A DNA stretch of 51,600 nt from DASWVC01 sp036401335 (GCA_036401335.1 DASWVC010000119.1:1-51600); one strand, 5' to 3'. Numbered from the stretch's first letter, positions 6,688 through 15,895 are shown. Notes: generated by a model not told the origin, from the sequence alone. Made by a program: numbers and translations.

Positions 6688-9183
6688 ATGGTCAACCTGA
6701 TCATCCCGGATAAATGGCAGCAGGACGCGGTAAACTTTCTGCGCGAGGGTTGCGACGTGGTGCTGCACGCACCGACCGGGGCTGGCAAGACCTACGTTTT
6801 CGAACTTCTGTACGACTCCCTTCGAGGTCAGGCCGTTTACACCGTACCTACCCGTGCCCTGGCCAACGACAAGCTCGCCGAATGGCGCGGGCGCGGCTGG
6901 GACATTGGGATTTCGACCGGCGACGTGGCCGATAACCTGAATGCGCGAGTGATCGTGGCCACGTTGGAAACCCAGAAAAACCGGATTCTGCAAGGTCACG
7001 GTCCCAAGCTCCTGGTGGTCGACGAGTACCAGCTCATGGCGGATCCGGTTCGGGGCGTGAATTACGAACTGGCGATTGCCATGGCGGCGCCCGGGACGCA
7101 GTTGCTGTTGATGAGCGGCAGCGTCGGCAACCCGCAGGAGGTGGTGACCTGGCTTCAGCGCATCGGACGACGGGCCGAGTTGGTCAGTCACCCTGAACGG
7201 CCCGTTCGTTTGGACGAAGTCATGCTGAACGACCTGCCGGTGCAGGCTCCGGGTGCGGTCCGTGGCTACTGGCCGAGACTGGTCGGAAAAGCGCTGCTCG
7301 CCGGGTTGGGACCGATTTTGATCTTTGCTCCCCGCCGGAACTACGCGGAGGAACTGGCCCAGACGTTGGCAGCGGCCCTTCCATTTGAAGACCCTTTGCC
7401 TCTTAGTCAGGAACAAGCCATGCTGGCGGGTGAACCGCTGGCCAAGCTGCTGCGTCAGCGCATCGCGTACCACCACAGCGGGTTGAGCTATTCCGTGCGG
7501 GCGGGCATCATCGAGCCTCTGGCCAAACGCGGCCAGCTCCGGGCCGTGATTGCCACAATGGGATTGGCGGCCGGCATCAACTTTTCCATGCGCTCGGTAT
7601 TGATCACCGGCACGGCCTATCAAGCGGGCAACCTGCAGCTCCAGGTGCGCCCGGACGAGCTGCTGCAGATGTTCGGCCGGGCGGGCCGCCGCGGGCTGGA
7701 CGAAGCCGGCTATGCCCTCGTTACTCCGGAGACGCCCCGATTGCACGAGGCGCACCCGCTCAGGCTGCGCCGGGCGGAAGCAATGGACTGGCCATCGATG
7801 CTGGCGGTCATGGAATTTGCGCACCGCCGCGGCCAGGACCCATTTCGGCAAGCGATCGAGTTATCGCAACGCCTTTATTCCGCCCGGAAGCTGGTCCTGG
7901 GGGTTGAGGTCGCGTACGGCGATCCGGGGTGCCCCGCAGGGGCGGTAACCGACCGGGAGGAAGCCGAACCGCCGGTTGAACCGCAGCCGTTCCGGCCTTG
8001 CGGCCTGCTGGTGGACGGCGAGCGTGGCCGCCTGGTGCGCCGCAACGAGTCGGAGATGCAGAATTCGCGAGGCGAATGGGAACGGCAACCGCCGCTGGAG
8101 CAGGGTGCCTTGGCCGATTTATGGGTGCAAACGCCCACCGGACGGTGGCGGCCTGCCCTGACGATGGCGGCCAGTCTGACCGGCCTCGGTTTTGGAAACC
8201 TGTGCAAAATCCGCCTGGACGAACACCGCTTTCAGTACGGCCGCGAGTTGGCGATTGCCTCGGTGGAACCGGCCGGGTGGGTGCCGGTCAAGTGGCTCCG
8301 CAAGGTGCTTCGTGAACGGCACCCTTTGCTTGCCGCCCGCCGGGGGTGGTCGGAGGAGGATTACCTGTTGCAGGTCATGCCGGTTATCGAAAAGGCCCTT
8401 CAAGGGGTAGGCGTTGACTGGCGCGTGCAAGGCCGAACCGTCGTGGCCCGATTCACCTACGGCCACCATCCCGCACAAGGTTACCGGGACCGCTTGGGCC
8501 GGGTTCTGCAGCATCCGGCCACCCGTCGTCAATACCCGGAAGTGTGTGTGCTTTGTTCCTTCCGCCCTCAGTGTGAATCGCTGGAGCTGGGCATTACCCC
8601 GGCGTTGGCGTGGCGCCAACTTGGGTTGATCGATCCTCAGGGAAGGCCGACCCGGCGGGGCCTGCTTTTCAGTTTTTTCAACCATGGCGAAGGTCTGGCG
8701 ATTGCGGCTGCGTTGGAATGCATGGACTACCCGGTGATCGACATCGTATTCGACCTGGCCAACCTGCGGGCCGGGCATCGTTTTTCGATGGAGGAGTCGC
8801 GGGTGGGGGGCCGCCTGGGATGGATTTGCCAACAGACCTACCAACGGGCCGAGCTGCCCGGGTATTTGGAAATGGGCGTGCCTCCCGCTTACGGAAGCGG
8901 GGCTGCCGAGGCGGTTCGCAGCGTGGTTGAGTTATCCTTACCGCGGCACAAGGTCATCAACGAAATGGTGCGTTACGGTGACCTCGAACGGGTCCTGACC
9001 GAATGGCGCAGCGTCTTACGGGCCATCGTGCAGGCCCCGGACCTGGAATGGGATCGGTGGCGAGAGCTGCGCCAGGCTGCCGGTCCTTTTGTCACGGCTA
9101 CCCAAAGCGCGGCTTCGCAACCGTTGCCTGCCCTGCTGCCGGCACAGCTGCGACGCTACCAGGCGCGGGTGGTTTCCTTTTAA
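6688..9183 (+). CDS. Ski2-like DExH-box helicase with C-terminal Cys cluster
   Basis: An 831-residue superfamily 2 helicase. Walker A is APTGAGKT (28-35) and motif II is DEYQ (112-115) rather than the usual DEAH or DEVH. Motif III is MSGS. The second RecA domain carries YHHSGLSY, ATMGLAAGINFSMR and motif VI FGRAGRRG (from residue about 328), which is the Ski2/Hel308 style. The C-terminal half (about 400-831) is not a domain I recognise. It contains VCVLCSFRPQC with Cys620, Cys623 and Cys629, a possible metal site of C-x2-C-x5-C spacing, though a fourth ligand is not obvious. The substrate (DNA or RNA) is not determinable. A small membrane protein and a MOSC gene follow on the same strand. Confidence 0.88.
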   Translation: MVNLIIPDKWQQDAVNFLREGCDVVLHAPTGAGKTYVFELLYDSLRGQAVYTVPTRALANDKLAEWRGRGWDIGISTGDVADNLNARVIVATLETQKNRILQGHGPKLLVVDEYQLMADPVRGVNYELAIAMAAPGTQLLLMSGSVGNPQEVVTWLQRIGRRAELVSHPERPVRLDEVMLNDLPVQAPGAVRGYWPRLVGKALLAGLGPILIFAPRRNYAEELAQTLAAALPFEDPLPLSQEQAMLAGEPLAKLLRQRIAYHHSGLSYSVRAGIIEPLAKRGQLRAVIATMGLAAGINFSMRSVLITGTAYQAGNLQLQVRPDELLQMFGRAGRRGLDEAGYALVTPETPRLHEAHPLRLRRAEAMDWPSMLAVMEFAHRRGQDPFRQAIELSQRLYSARKLVLGVEVAYGDPGCPAGAVTDREEAEPPVEPQPFRPCGLLVDGERGRLVRRNESEMQNSRGEWERQPPLEQGALADLWVQTPTGRWRPALTMAASLTGLGFGNLCKIRLDEHRFQYGRELAIASVEPAGWVPVKWLRKVLRERHPLLAARRGWSEEDYLLQVMPVIEKALQGVGVDWRVQGRTVVARFTYGHHPAQGYRDRLGRVLQHPATRRQYPEVCVLCSFRPQCESLELGITPALAWRQLGLIDPQGRPTRRGLLFSFFNHGEGLAIAAALECMDYPVIDIVFDLANLRAGHRFSMEESRVGGRLGWICQQTYQRAELPGYLEMGVPPAYGSGAAEAVRSVVELSLPRHKVINEMVRYGDLERVLTEWRSVLRAIVQAPDLEWDRWRELRQAAGPFVTATQSAASQPLPALLPAQLRRYQARVVSF

Positions 9184-9238
9184 CCTTGACGCCGGGGCAG
9201 GCGGTTGCAAACCGCGGGAAGCAGCGGATTTTCTCCCG

Positions 9239-9640
9239 GTGTCCGCACCCGTCGCAGAACGCGTCCCTGGTTACCCTTGGGCTTACGGTTTGATGGCCGG
9301 CTTTACCGTAGGCCTGTTTCTAGTCACCGGGTCGGTGTTTTGGGATCACGAGCACCGGTTCGGCGTGGAGGTGGTAACTCAACCGACGGCGGTTGGCGAT
9401 CCGCCGGTGGTGCAGTACGATCCGCGGCAGAGCCCGGCCAAGGAAATCTGCCGGTGGCAAGGTGTGCCCTATTACCTGGAAACCAACGAAGTATTCGACC
9501 TGCCCGATGGGGAGGTGCTCAAACTTGCCCTCGACGACAGCCAGCAAATCCAACTTTACCGGGCACCATTACCGGCTGATCCCCGGCGCGTGCTGGTGAA
9601 GGTTGCCCACAACGCTTTTCTTCGTCTGACCACCCGTTAG
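9239..9640 (+). CDS. Small single-span membrane protein, unknown function
   Basis: A protein of about 133 residues from GTG 9239, or 115 residues from ATG 9293. A hydrophobic segment (LMAGFTVGLFLVTGSVF, about residues 18-34) near the N-terminus suggests a membrane anchor, followed by a soluble domain of about 95 residues containing YYLETNEVFDLPDGEVLKLAL. No family is recognised. It starts 55 bases after the helicase stop and ends 16 bases before the MOSC gene, so the three are likely one transcript. Confidence 0.65.
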   Translation: MSAPVAERVPGYPWAYGLMAGFTVGLFLVTGSVFWDHEHRFGVEVVTQPTAVGDPPVVQYDPRQSPAKEICRWQGVPYYLETNEVFDLPDGEVLKLALDDSQQIQLYRAPLPADPRRVLVKVAHNAFLRLTTR

Positions 9641-9656
9641 CGCACCGGTTCGCCTC

Positions 9657-10490
9657 ATGATTTCCCTTTGCTCCCTTTACCTTTACCCCGTGAAATCTTG
9701 TCGCGGCATCCCGGTGGCCACCGCCGAAGTTACCCGGTGGGGGTTTCTTCACGACCGCGAATTTCTGGTTGTTGATGAGGAAGACGGATTTCTAACCCAG
9801 CGCACCACGCCAGCCCTCGCCCTGGTCGAAACCGTGCTTGATCCTGAAGGACTTTTGCGGCTATCGGCTCCGAAGGTCGGGGCCATTACGATGACCTTGG
9901 CTGAACCGCCGGTGCGGGCGCCGCGGCGGATCGTTAAAATCTGGCGGGACACGGTAGAAGCCGTCGACGTCGGGGACGAGCCTGCCGCCTTTTTTAGCGC
10001 GCTGCTCGAACGTTCCTGCAGGGTGGTGCGACGGGCGGCGGACTTCGGCAGGAACATGGCGGCGGACAGAGTGCCGGAGCAGCACCGACCGGCGTTAAGG
10101 GACCCGGTGGTTTCGTTTGCCGATGCTTACCCATTTCTGCTGGTGTCCGAAGAGTCCCTGGCAGACCTCAATTCACGGTTGGAGGTACCGGTGCCGATGG
10201 ACCGGTTTCGTCCTAACCTTGTGGTGCGGGGTTGCCCTGAGCCTTACACCGAAGACACCTGGAAGGTTATCCAGGTAGGTGCAATCACGTTTCGGCACGG
10301 CGGGCCCTGCGGGCGGTGTGTGGTGACCACCACCGACCAGCAGACGCTGGCTAGGAGCCCGGAACCGCTGCGTACCCTCGCAGGCTACCGCCGGGGTCCG
10401 AAAAAAGAAGTGATTTTCGCCATGAATTTTCTCAGTGAACAGGATCACGGCCGGGTGAGCGTAGGTGAAAGGGTTGACGTCCGGGAGTAG
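9657..10490 (+). CDS. MOSC-domain protein (YcbX-like)
   Basis: A 277-residue protein with the MOSC N-terminal beta-barrel domain (about 1-120, starting LYLYPVKSCRGIPV and then GFLHDREFLVVDEEDGFLTQR) and a MOSC domain (about 125-270). The conserved cysteine is in GPCGRCVVTTTD (Cys218, with Cys221). Family members bind molybdenum cofactor or carry sulfur; E. coli YcbX and YiiM take part in N-hydroxylated base detoxification. There is no ferredoxin domain of the YcbX C-terminus. It ends one base before a nested inverted repeat and is convergent with the K+ channel gene. Confidence 0.92.
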   Translation: MISLCSLYLYPVKSCRGIPVATAEVTRWGFLHDREFLVVDEEDGFLTQRTTPALALVETVLDPEGLLRLSAPKVGAITMTLAEPPVRAPRRIVKIWRDTVEAVDVGDEPAAFFSALLERSCRVVRRAADFGRNMAADRVPEQHRPALRDPVVSFADAYPFLLVSEESLADLNSRLEVPVPMDRFRPNLVVRGCPEPYTEDTWKVIQVGAITFRHGGPCGRCVVTTTDQQTLARSPEPLRTLAGYRRGPKKEVIFAMNFLSEQDHGRVSVGERVDVRE

Positions 10491-10600
10491 GGAATTGTAC
10501 CGATGCCATGAATTGTATCAACGACCTGAAGCTCAGGATCATTGCTGCCGCACATTCCTTTGATACAATTGTCACTGCTGAAGCAACTGTTACAATTTTT
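10491..10600. repeat. Nested inverted repeat between convergent genes
   Basis: The MOSC gene (plus) and the K+ channel gene (minus) converge on this gap. AATTGTATCAA (10511-10521) and TTGATACAATT (10560-10570) are perfect 11-base inverted copies around a 38-base loop. An outer pair, AATTGTAC (10493-10500) and GTTACAATT (10589-10597), flanks them. The boxes are the same words seen at 5171-5186 and 6272-6613. Folded as RNA it could act as a bidirectional transcript end, but there is no clean terminal T tract after the stem. Confidence 0.7.
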
Positions 10601-10601
10601 C

Positions 10602-11804
10602 TTACGACGACCCGGTCTCGGGTTGCTCGCGGGCCAAGCGCAGGTCGCGGTCGCCGGTTACTTCGTCCCAGTCGTAGCCGAGGAAAAGTGCGAAGCCGGC
10701 GAGTTGCTGTTCCCAGCCGCGACGGCGGCGCACGTAGGCGCGCCAGCCGACTTCGGGGTCTGCCGGAAGACAGACCTCGGCCGCATGGAGTCGGTCCAGG
10801 GTGTCCTCATAACGGCTGCGCCAACGCGCAAATCCATCGGTTGTAGGGACCACCTCCCGGCCGGGTTCATCGTCAGCGATGGCCACGCCTCGCGCCATTC
10901 CGACAGCGGCAGCCAGTTCGTCGAGGACGTGCCGGCCGGTTTCCTCGAGGGTGCGCAACTCCGGGTGCCGCCACAGCTCCCGGTAAACATCGCTGTTCAG
11001 GCAAGCCCGGGTGACGGCACAGGCTTCGAGCACCAGGAACAGCATCCGGGGCAGGCTTTTGTGGACTTGGATGGGGTGGAAGTAATGAATTAAGGGATGC
11101 TCGATGTGGCTTTCCAGGAGTCCTTGCAAGTCGCGGGCCGCATCGGCAAAGATCGCTTCGAGCCCGACGAAACGGCCATCCACGAAGTGGTGCGTCAAAA
11201 GGCCGGCAACATCCGCCCCTTGACGCGCCTGGTGATAAAAGGAAAGCGCCACCGCCCGCTTTCGTTCCAGCGCGGCCGTCAGGGAGACCAGGTAAGTAAC
11301 GGCCAGGGAGATGAAAACGAACCCGGTGAGTGCTTCGCTCAGGGCCACCAGGCGCATTGGCGTCGAGCGTGGGGAAATGTCGCCATAACCAAGCGTGGTA
11401 AACGTGATGCCGCTGAAGTAGAGGGCTTCGATCCAGCGTGGGCTCCGGGCTTTCTCATCGACGTTGAAGCTGTCGGGCAGGTGGGGCAGGTAAATTAACG
11501 CGTAACCGACGATCAGCAATACCACCAGGGAAGCGACAAGGACGGGCAACAACAATGGACCGATGCGGTTGAGCAGCCGGTGCCGCCCAGCGCGGGAGCA
11601 GCGAAACGCGGCGGCCCGAGCCACCCGCCAGACCCCGCGGGCGAGGGCTTCCGTGACCGGACCAGACCTGCCGCGGGCGTGCAGAATCGTGCCATAAATG
11701 TCCGCGGCCACGAGCGAGAGCAGCCCGATGCCTGCCACCGTAAAGATAAGCCCGTCGGCATTCATTGGAAGGGCAGACCAGGAGAGCACCGTGGAACCAT
11801 GCAA
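10602..11804 (-). CDS. Two-pore-segment potassium channel with long cytoplasmic tail
   Basis: A 400-residue ion channel of the Ion_trans_2 (K+ channel pore) family. Hydrophobic segments lie at about 18-40, 83-105 and 150-175. The pore helix and selectivity filter read SGITFTTLGYGDISP, with the filter at about 137-142. A C-terminal region of about 220 residues, rich in His, Arg and Glu, follows the last helix; it has no recognisable TrkA-N (RCK) nucleotide-binding motif such as GxGxxG. A start at Met14 (11765) is possible. The channel likely conducts K+; the gating signal is unknown. It is convergent with the MOSC gene. Confidence 0.88.
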   Translation of the reverse strand: MHGSTVLSWSALPMNADGLIFTVAGIGLLSLVAADIYGTILHARGRSGPVTEALARGVWRVARAAAFRCSRAGRHRLLNRIGPLLLPVLVASLVVLLIVGYALIYLPHLPDSFNVDEKARSPRWIEALYFSGITFTTLGYGDISPRSTPMRLVALSEALTGFVFISLAVTYLVSLTAALERKRAVALSFYHQARQGADVAGLLTHHFVDGRFVGLEAIFADAARDLQGLLESHIEHPLIHYFHPIQVHKSLPRMLFLVLEACAVTRACLNSDVYRELWRHPELRTLEETGRHVLDELAAAVGMARGVAIADDEPGREVVPTTDGFARWRSRYEDTLDRLHAAEVCLPADPEVGWRAYVRRRRGWEQQLAGFALFLGYDWDEVTGDRDLRLAREQPETGSS

Positions 11805-11887
11805 CGTTGCATCGATTTCCGGCCCTCGACGGCAGGAAGGTACTAACCTTGCGCAGGGAGACCGCCTGACAGCCGGCGGAATTGCGG

Positions 11888-12148
11888 CTAAGTTGCTTCC
11901 ACTTTGCCGTGACTTTCCCCTGCCTTTTGCCTTTGGGCAAAGTCCCGTGCACAGGCTTGGCGGGCATTCCTTTCGGACTCGAACTGCCCGACCATGTCCG
12001 AAGTGTCGAGTGCGGACGCCACAAACAAGGGACCGCCCGTCAACTCAATCTCCTCAACCTCGTAAAAAGAAAAGGTCGGACCCAGCAAAAACCGGCTCAC
12101 TCGACCTTCGCGTTCCCAACGCGGGTAAACGGTTGCGTTCGTGTTCAT
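11888..12148 (-). CDS. Small hypothetical protein
   Basis: An 86-residue open frame reading MNTNATVYPRWEREGRVSRF at the start. The first 50 residues look like a compact beta domain (FLLGPTFSFYEVEEIELTGG) and the end is a charged helix (ESERNARQACARDFAQRQ). No family is recognised. It is on the same strand as the K+ channel, with its stop 83 bases upstream of that start, and has an AG-rich but weak ribosome binding region. The composition is protein-like and no better frame exists in this gap. Confidence 0.55.
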   Translation of the reverse strand: MNTNATVYPRWEREGRVSRFLLGPTFSFYEVEEIELTGGPLFVASALDTSDMVGQFESERNARQACARDFAQRQKAGESHGKVEAT

Positions 12149-12349
12149 TGGTTTTCTTTCACTTCGGCCGTTCTTTGCGCGAGTTAACGTTGGGCCGGCC
12201 AGTAGACTCCAACCAGCCGGCGACCATGCGGGTACCGCTCGTCTGCGATGCTCTGACGCGCTTTGCCGCGGCGTTCGCCGACTCCAACATACACCTTTCC
12301 TCCTGGAAAGGATGAATATTACCAGTGGCTAAAAGTCTGTGCCGGGCCT

Positions 12350-13420
12350 TCAATCGAACACAACCGTTACTTTGCCGGCCTGCCCCTCGTCCGCCACCCG
12401 GTACGCTTCCGCTGCTTCCGACAGAGAAAACCGATGGGTTACCGTCTTTTCCGGGTGCAGGTCCCAGCGTGACAACCGCTCCGCCAGTTCCGCCATGTGG
12501 GCCAAACTGGTTACCCAGGATCCAAAAAGCGTGATCTGCGGATGAATGAGAAGCGGTGAAACCTCGAAATGAACGTCATTACCTTCGCCCACAAACGCAC
12601 AACGGCCCCACTGGCGGGTGCCTTGCAAGGCAAGCACCCGGGCTGGCCCGGCACCTGAACAATCAATGCTGACTTCACACCCCTTCCCGGCCGTAAGGTC
12701 GTGAACTTGGGCCAACGTCTCGGGACCACTCGCCAAGGCATGGTCGACCAGGCCAAGCTTTTCGGCCAGGGCGCGGCGGCCGGAGCTTGTATCCACCCCG
12801 ATTACCGGGTCGGCTCCAAGGGCTCTTCCCAGCATGGCGGCCGCCAATCCGACTGGTCCCAAGCCCGTGACCAGAAGCCGGTCTTTTCCCGTTACCGCCA
12901 TCCGGGTAAGCGCTTCCCAGACAGTGCCGAAGCCGCACGCGATCAGCGCGCCGTCGACGTAGGAAAGGTTGTCCGGCAGGCGGACGCAAGTGTTCTCTTC
13001 AGCCAGAAGGAACGGGGCGTGGCCGCCGTTCCGCTGCCAGCCGTAAGCAGCCCGGCTCTCATTGTGACAGGAAATCATGTAACCGGCCTTGCAATCGTCA
13101 CAGACGCCGCAGCCGCTGATGTGGTAAAGGATCGCGCGATCGCCGGCCTTGAATTCCTTGCACCCTGGACCGACCGCAACCACCTGCCCGCAAGGTTCAT
13201 GCCCCCCGATCGTTCCCGGTTGGTAAGCTTCAGCCCCGTGGCCCAAGTGGGCCCGGTAAATGGCCCGGATGTCGCTGCCGCAAATCGAACTTGCTTTGGT
13301 CTGGAGGAGAATTTGACCGTGGCCAGGGGACGGAACGGGAAAATCACGAAATTCAACGGTGCGGTTGCCCGGCAGGATCGCACCTTTCATGGTGGTGGTA
13401 TTGGTGGCCATCAATCGCAC
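12350..13420 (-). CDS. Zinc-dependent alcohol dehydrogenase (MDR family)
   Basis: A 356-residue medium-chain dehydrogenase/reductase. Catalytic zinc ligands are Cys47 (SSICGSD) and His74-Glu75 (GGHEPCG). The structural zinc loop is GCGVCDDCKAGYMISC with Cys104, Cys107, Cys110 and Cys118. The NAD(P) fold motif is GLGPVGLAAAMLG, followed by VIGVDTSSGR. Residue pattern resembles sorbitol, threonine and related polyol dehydrogenases, but the substrate is not determinable. Met4 and Met11 are alternative starts. It is transcribed toward the small unknown and channel genes, with a gap of about 200 bases holding no clear gene. Confidence 0.92.
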   Translation of the reverse strand: MRLMATNTTTMKGAILPGNRTVEFRDFPVPSPGHGQILLQTKASSICGSDIRAIYRAHLGHGAEAYQPGTIGGHEPCGQVVAVGPGCKEFKAGDRAILYHISGCGVCDDCKAGYMISCHNESRAAYGWQRNGGHAPFLLAEENTCVRLPDNLSYVDGALIACGFGTVWEALTRMAVTGKDRLLVTGLGPVGLAAAMLGRALGADPVIGVDTSSGRRALAEKLGLVDHALASGPETLAQVHDLTAGKGCEVSIDCSGAGPARVLALQGTRQWGRCAFVGEGNDVHFEVSPLLIHPQITLFGSWVTSLAHMAELAERLSRWDLHPEKTVTHRFSLSEAAEAYRVADEGQAGKVTVVFD

Positions 13421-13564
13421 CTATACTCGTTGTCGAGTGGTGCAGGCAAAACGAATGCAGGGAAAATCCTGCCCGCGTGGATGCGACAACCCCGGATCCG
13501 GGGCACTTGCTTTCTCCGCTGCGGCACGATCGGCCTCGGGCCAATCGCGCGTCCCGTTTACCGG

Positions 13565-15772
13565 TCACTCTGGTTGCAACCGCTCGAACAGGGCGCCGAA
13601 CCGTTTGCCCGAATCGCAGTTTCGAACGGCCATGCCCAGCGCCTTGCGTTGGCCCACGAGCACTACCAACTGCTTCCCGCGGGTCACGGCCGTGTAAAGG
13701 AGGTTCCGTTGCAGGAGAAGGTAATGTTGGACCGAAAGTGGCACCACGACCGCCGCAAACTCGGAACCCTGGCTTTTATGCACGGTAATCGCGTACGCCA
13801 GGGCCAGTTCGTCAAGTTCGCCGAAGTCGTACGCTACCTGCCGGCCACCTCCCTCGAAACGGACGGTCACTTCCCGTTCCTCGGGATCGATTGCCATGAT
13901 CTGGCCGATGTCGCCGTTGAAAGCCTCTTTGTCGTAATCGTTCTCGGTTTGAATGACCTTGTCCCGCAACCGAAACTGCGTGCCGAAGCGATCAACCATC
14001 GCCTCCCCGTCCCGCAAAGGGTTCAGTTTTTCCTGCAGCAAAAGGTTCAGCCCGCGTGCCCCCAAGGAGCCGCGATTCATGGGGCAGAGCACCTGAATCC
14101 CCGTGATCGGGTCCGCCGCCAGCTTCTGCGGGATGCGGCGGCTGACCAATTCAAGAAGGGTAGCCTGAATGGAGTCCGGCTCATCCCGCTCCAGCAGGAA
14201 AAAATCCGATTCACGGCCGCCTGCTTCCGGCACTTGGCCGGAGTTGATGCGGTGCGCGTTGACGATGATGCGACTGGAGGCCGCTTGCCGGAAAATTTCC
14301 GTCAATTGCACCACGGGTACCGCGTTGCTGCGGATGATGTCGGCCAAGGCGGAGCCTGGTCCGACGCTGGGCAATTGGTCAACATCCCCCACCAGGAGAA
14401 GGTGAGCGTCCGCCGGCACGGCCTGGAGTAACCGGTCCAAAAGCGGCACATCGATCATCGACGCTTCGTCGGCCACCAAAAGGTCGCATTCCAATGGACG
14501 GCCCGCGCTGCGGGCAAACCCGGTTGACGTAATCTCGAGGAGGCGGTGAATGGTTTTTGCTTCCAAGCCGGTCGCCTCGCTCAGGCGCTTGGCGGCGCGT
14601 CCGGTCGGAGCACAAAGGAGGCAGCGCACCTTCTTGGCTCGCAAAACCAAGAGAATCGATTGCATCAAAGTCGTTTTTCCCACGCCCGGACCGCCGGTGA
14701 TGACCAGCACCCGCGAGTGGAGCGCCTTCCCAAGGGCATCCCGCTGGCTCGGGGCAAGCTCTTTACCGGTTTTCTGCTGCACCCATTCAATGGCTTTGGC
14801 CAGTTCAATTTGTGGGTAACGCGACGAAGCCGCTGCCCGGGCACGCAGGCGCGCGGCAACGCCTTCCTCCGCCCGCTTCAACGCGGGCAGGTAAACAAGC
14901 TCCTGGTCCCGAATTCTTTCTTGGGAAACGGCACCTTCGGCGAGCATCTCGCCAAGGGCGGCATCGACCGCTTGCGCGTCAACTTCCAGCAGCTGCATTG
15001 CGCTCTGCCTGAGCAAATCCGGCGGCAAGGCACAATGGCCTTTCATGGTTCCTTCCCAGAGGGCATGCGCCAAGCCGGCCCGCACCCGCAAAAGGGAGTC
15101 CTTCGGGATGCCGAGATTTTGCGCGACGGCATCGGCCGTCTTGAATCCGATGCCGTGAATGTCTTCCGCCAGGCGGTAGGGGTTGGCACGCACGGTCTCA
15201 ACGGCCGCTTCGCCGTAAGTTTTGTAGATGCGCACGGCCCGGCTGGTGCTCACGCCCTGGGAGTGCAGAAAAACCATGATCTCCCGAACTACCTTCTGCT
15301 CGGCCCACGCCGCTTTGATGCGCCGTCGCCGGCCGGGACCGATCCCCTCCACATCCTCCAGCCGGGCCGATTCGTGGTCAATGATGTGGAAGATGTTTTC
15401 GCCGAACTTCTCGATCATCTTACGGGCGTAAACCGGGCCAATTCCTTTGATGAGCCCGCTGGCCAGGTACTTTTCCATGCCCTCCCGGGAAGTCGGCGGG
15501 CTGACGTTCAGGAGTTGCGCCTTAAGCTGCAGCCCATGATCCTTGTCGTGCACCCACGCGCCTCGTGCGCTGATCCATTCCCCCGCGTTTACCCGGGCCA
15601 CGGTGCCGACAACCGTGATCAGGTCGCGGTGTCCTTTAACCTTGACCCGCAGCACGGCAAAACCGGTGTCCTCGCTGTGAAAAGTTACCCGTTCCACCAA
15701 CCCGGAAAGGCCGTCCGACGAGGGTCCGGGCGCTTCGGAGCGGTGTTCATCGAGAGAGGCACTCACGGCCAT
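13565..15772 (-). CDS. recD2: RecD2-type ATP-dependent 5'-3' DNA helicase
   Basis: A 735-residue superfamily 1B helicase from ATG 15772. The N-terminal OB-like region (LSGLVERVTFHSEDTGFAVL) is the usual RecD2 beginning. Helix-hairpin-helix segments follow (GLIKGIGPVYARKM, VEGIGPGRRRRI, IHGIGFKTADAVAQ). Walker A is GGPGVGKTT and Walker B is LLVADEASMID. Later helicase motifs include VGDVDQLPSVGPG, LTEIFRQA and the C-terminal YAITVHKSQGSEF and YTAVTRGKQ. RecD2 acts in DNA repair without RecBC. A 39-residue in-frame extension to ATG 15889 exists, 7 bases after the SWIB gene, but it is Ala-rich, looks unlike the family and has no better ribosome binding site. Confidence 0.95.
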   Translation of the reverse strand: MAVSASLDEHRSEAPGPSSDGLSGLVERVTFHSEDTGFAVLRVKVKGHRDLITVVGTVARVNAGEWISARGAWVHDKDHGLQLKAQLLNVSPPTSREGMEKYLASGLIKGIGPVYARKMIEKFGENIFHIIDHESARLEDVEGIGPGRRRRIKAAWAEQKVVREIMVFLHSQGVSTSRAVRIYKTYGEAAVETVRANPYRLAEDIHGIGFKTADAVAQNLGIPKDSLLRVRAGLAHALWEGTMKGHCALPPDLLRQSAMQLLEVDAQAVDAALGEMLAEGAVSQERIRDQELVYLPALKRAEEGVAARLRARAAASSRYPQIELAKAIEWVQQKTGKELAPSQRDALGKALHSRVLVITGGPGVGKTTLMQSILLVLRAKKVRCLLCAPTGRAAKRLSEATGLEAKTIHRLLEITSTGFARSAGRPLECDLLVADEASMIDVPLLDRLLQAVPADAHLLLVGDVDQLPSVGPGSALADIIRSNAVPVVQLTEIFRQAASSRIIVNAHRINSGQVPEAGGRESDFFLLERDEPDSIQATLLELVSRRIPQKLAADPITGIQVLCPMNRGSLGARGLNLLLQEKLNPLRDGEAMVDRFGTQFRLRDKVIQTENDYDKEAFNGDIGQIMAIDPEEREVTVRFEGGGRQVAYDFGELDELALAYAITVHKSQGSEFAAVVVPLSVQHYLLLQRNLLYTAVTRGKQLVVLVGQRKALGMAVRNCDSGKRFGALFERLQPE

Positions 15773-15895
15773 GATTTTTGCCCGGGGCCGCGCCAAGCGA
15801 CTCACTCCGTAGAAAGCTGCAAGCGTCGCGTGCGTGAAAGCGGCGAGGCCCAGGCTAAAGATGGCTGCTGGGCCTGCATCCACCGCCATGGGGAC

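Noticed and set aside
6349..7851. A 500-codon minus-strand open frame covering the inverted element and the helicase start
   Set aside because: It crosses the palindromic repeats and is antisense to the helicase Walker A region; composition is shadow-like.
12159..12353. A 64-codon minus-strand frame between the dehydrogenase and the 86-residue protein
   Set aside because: No protein-like pattern; overlaps the dehydrogenase end and no clear start signal.
12701..14431. A 576-codon plus-strand open frame opposite the alcohol dehydrogenase and recD2 genes
   Set aside because: It is antisense to two well-supported genes with intact motifs; long frames opposite GC-rich coding sequence are common and this one shows no domain.
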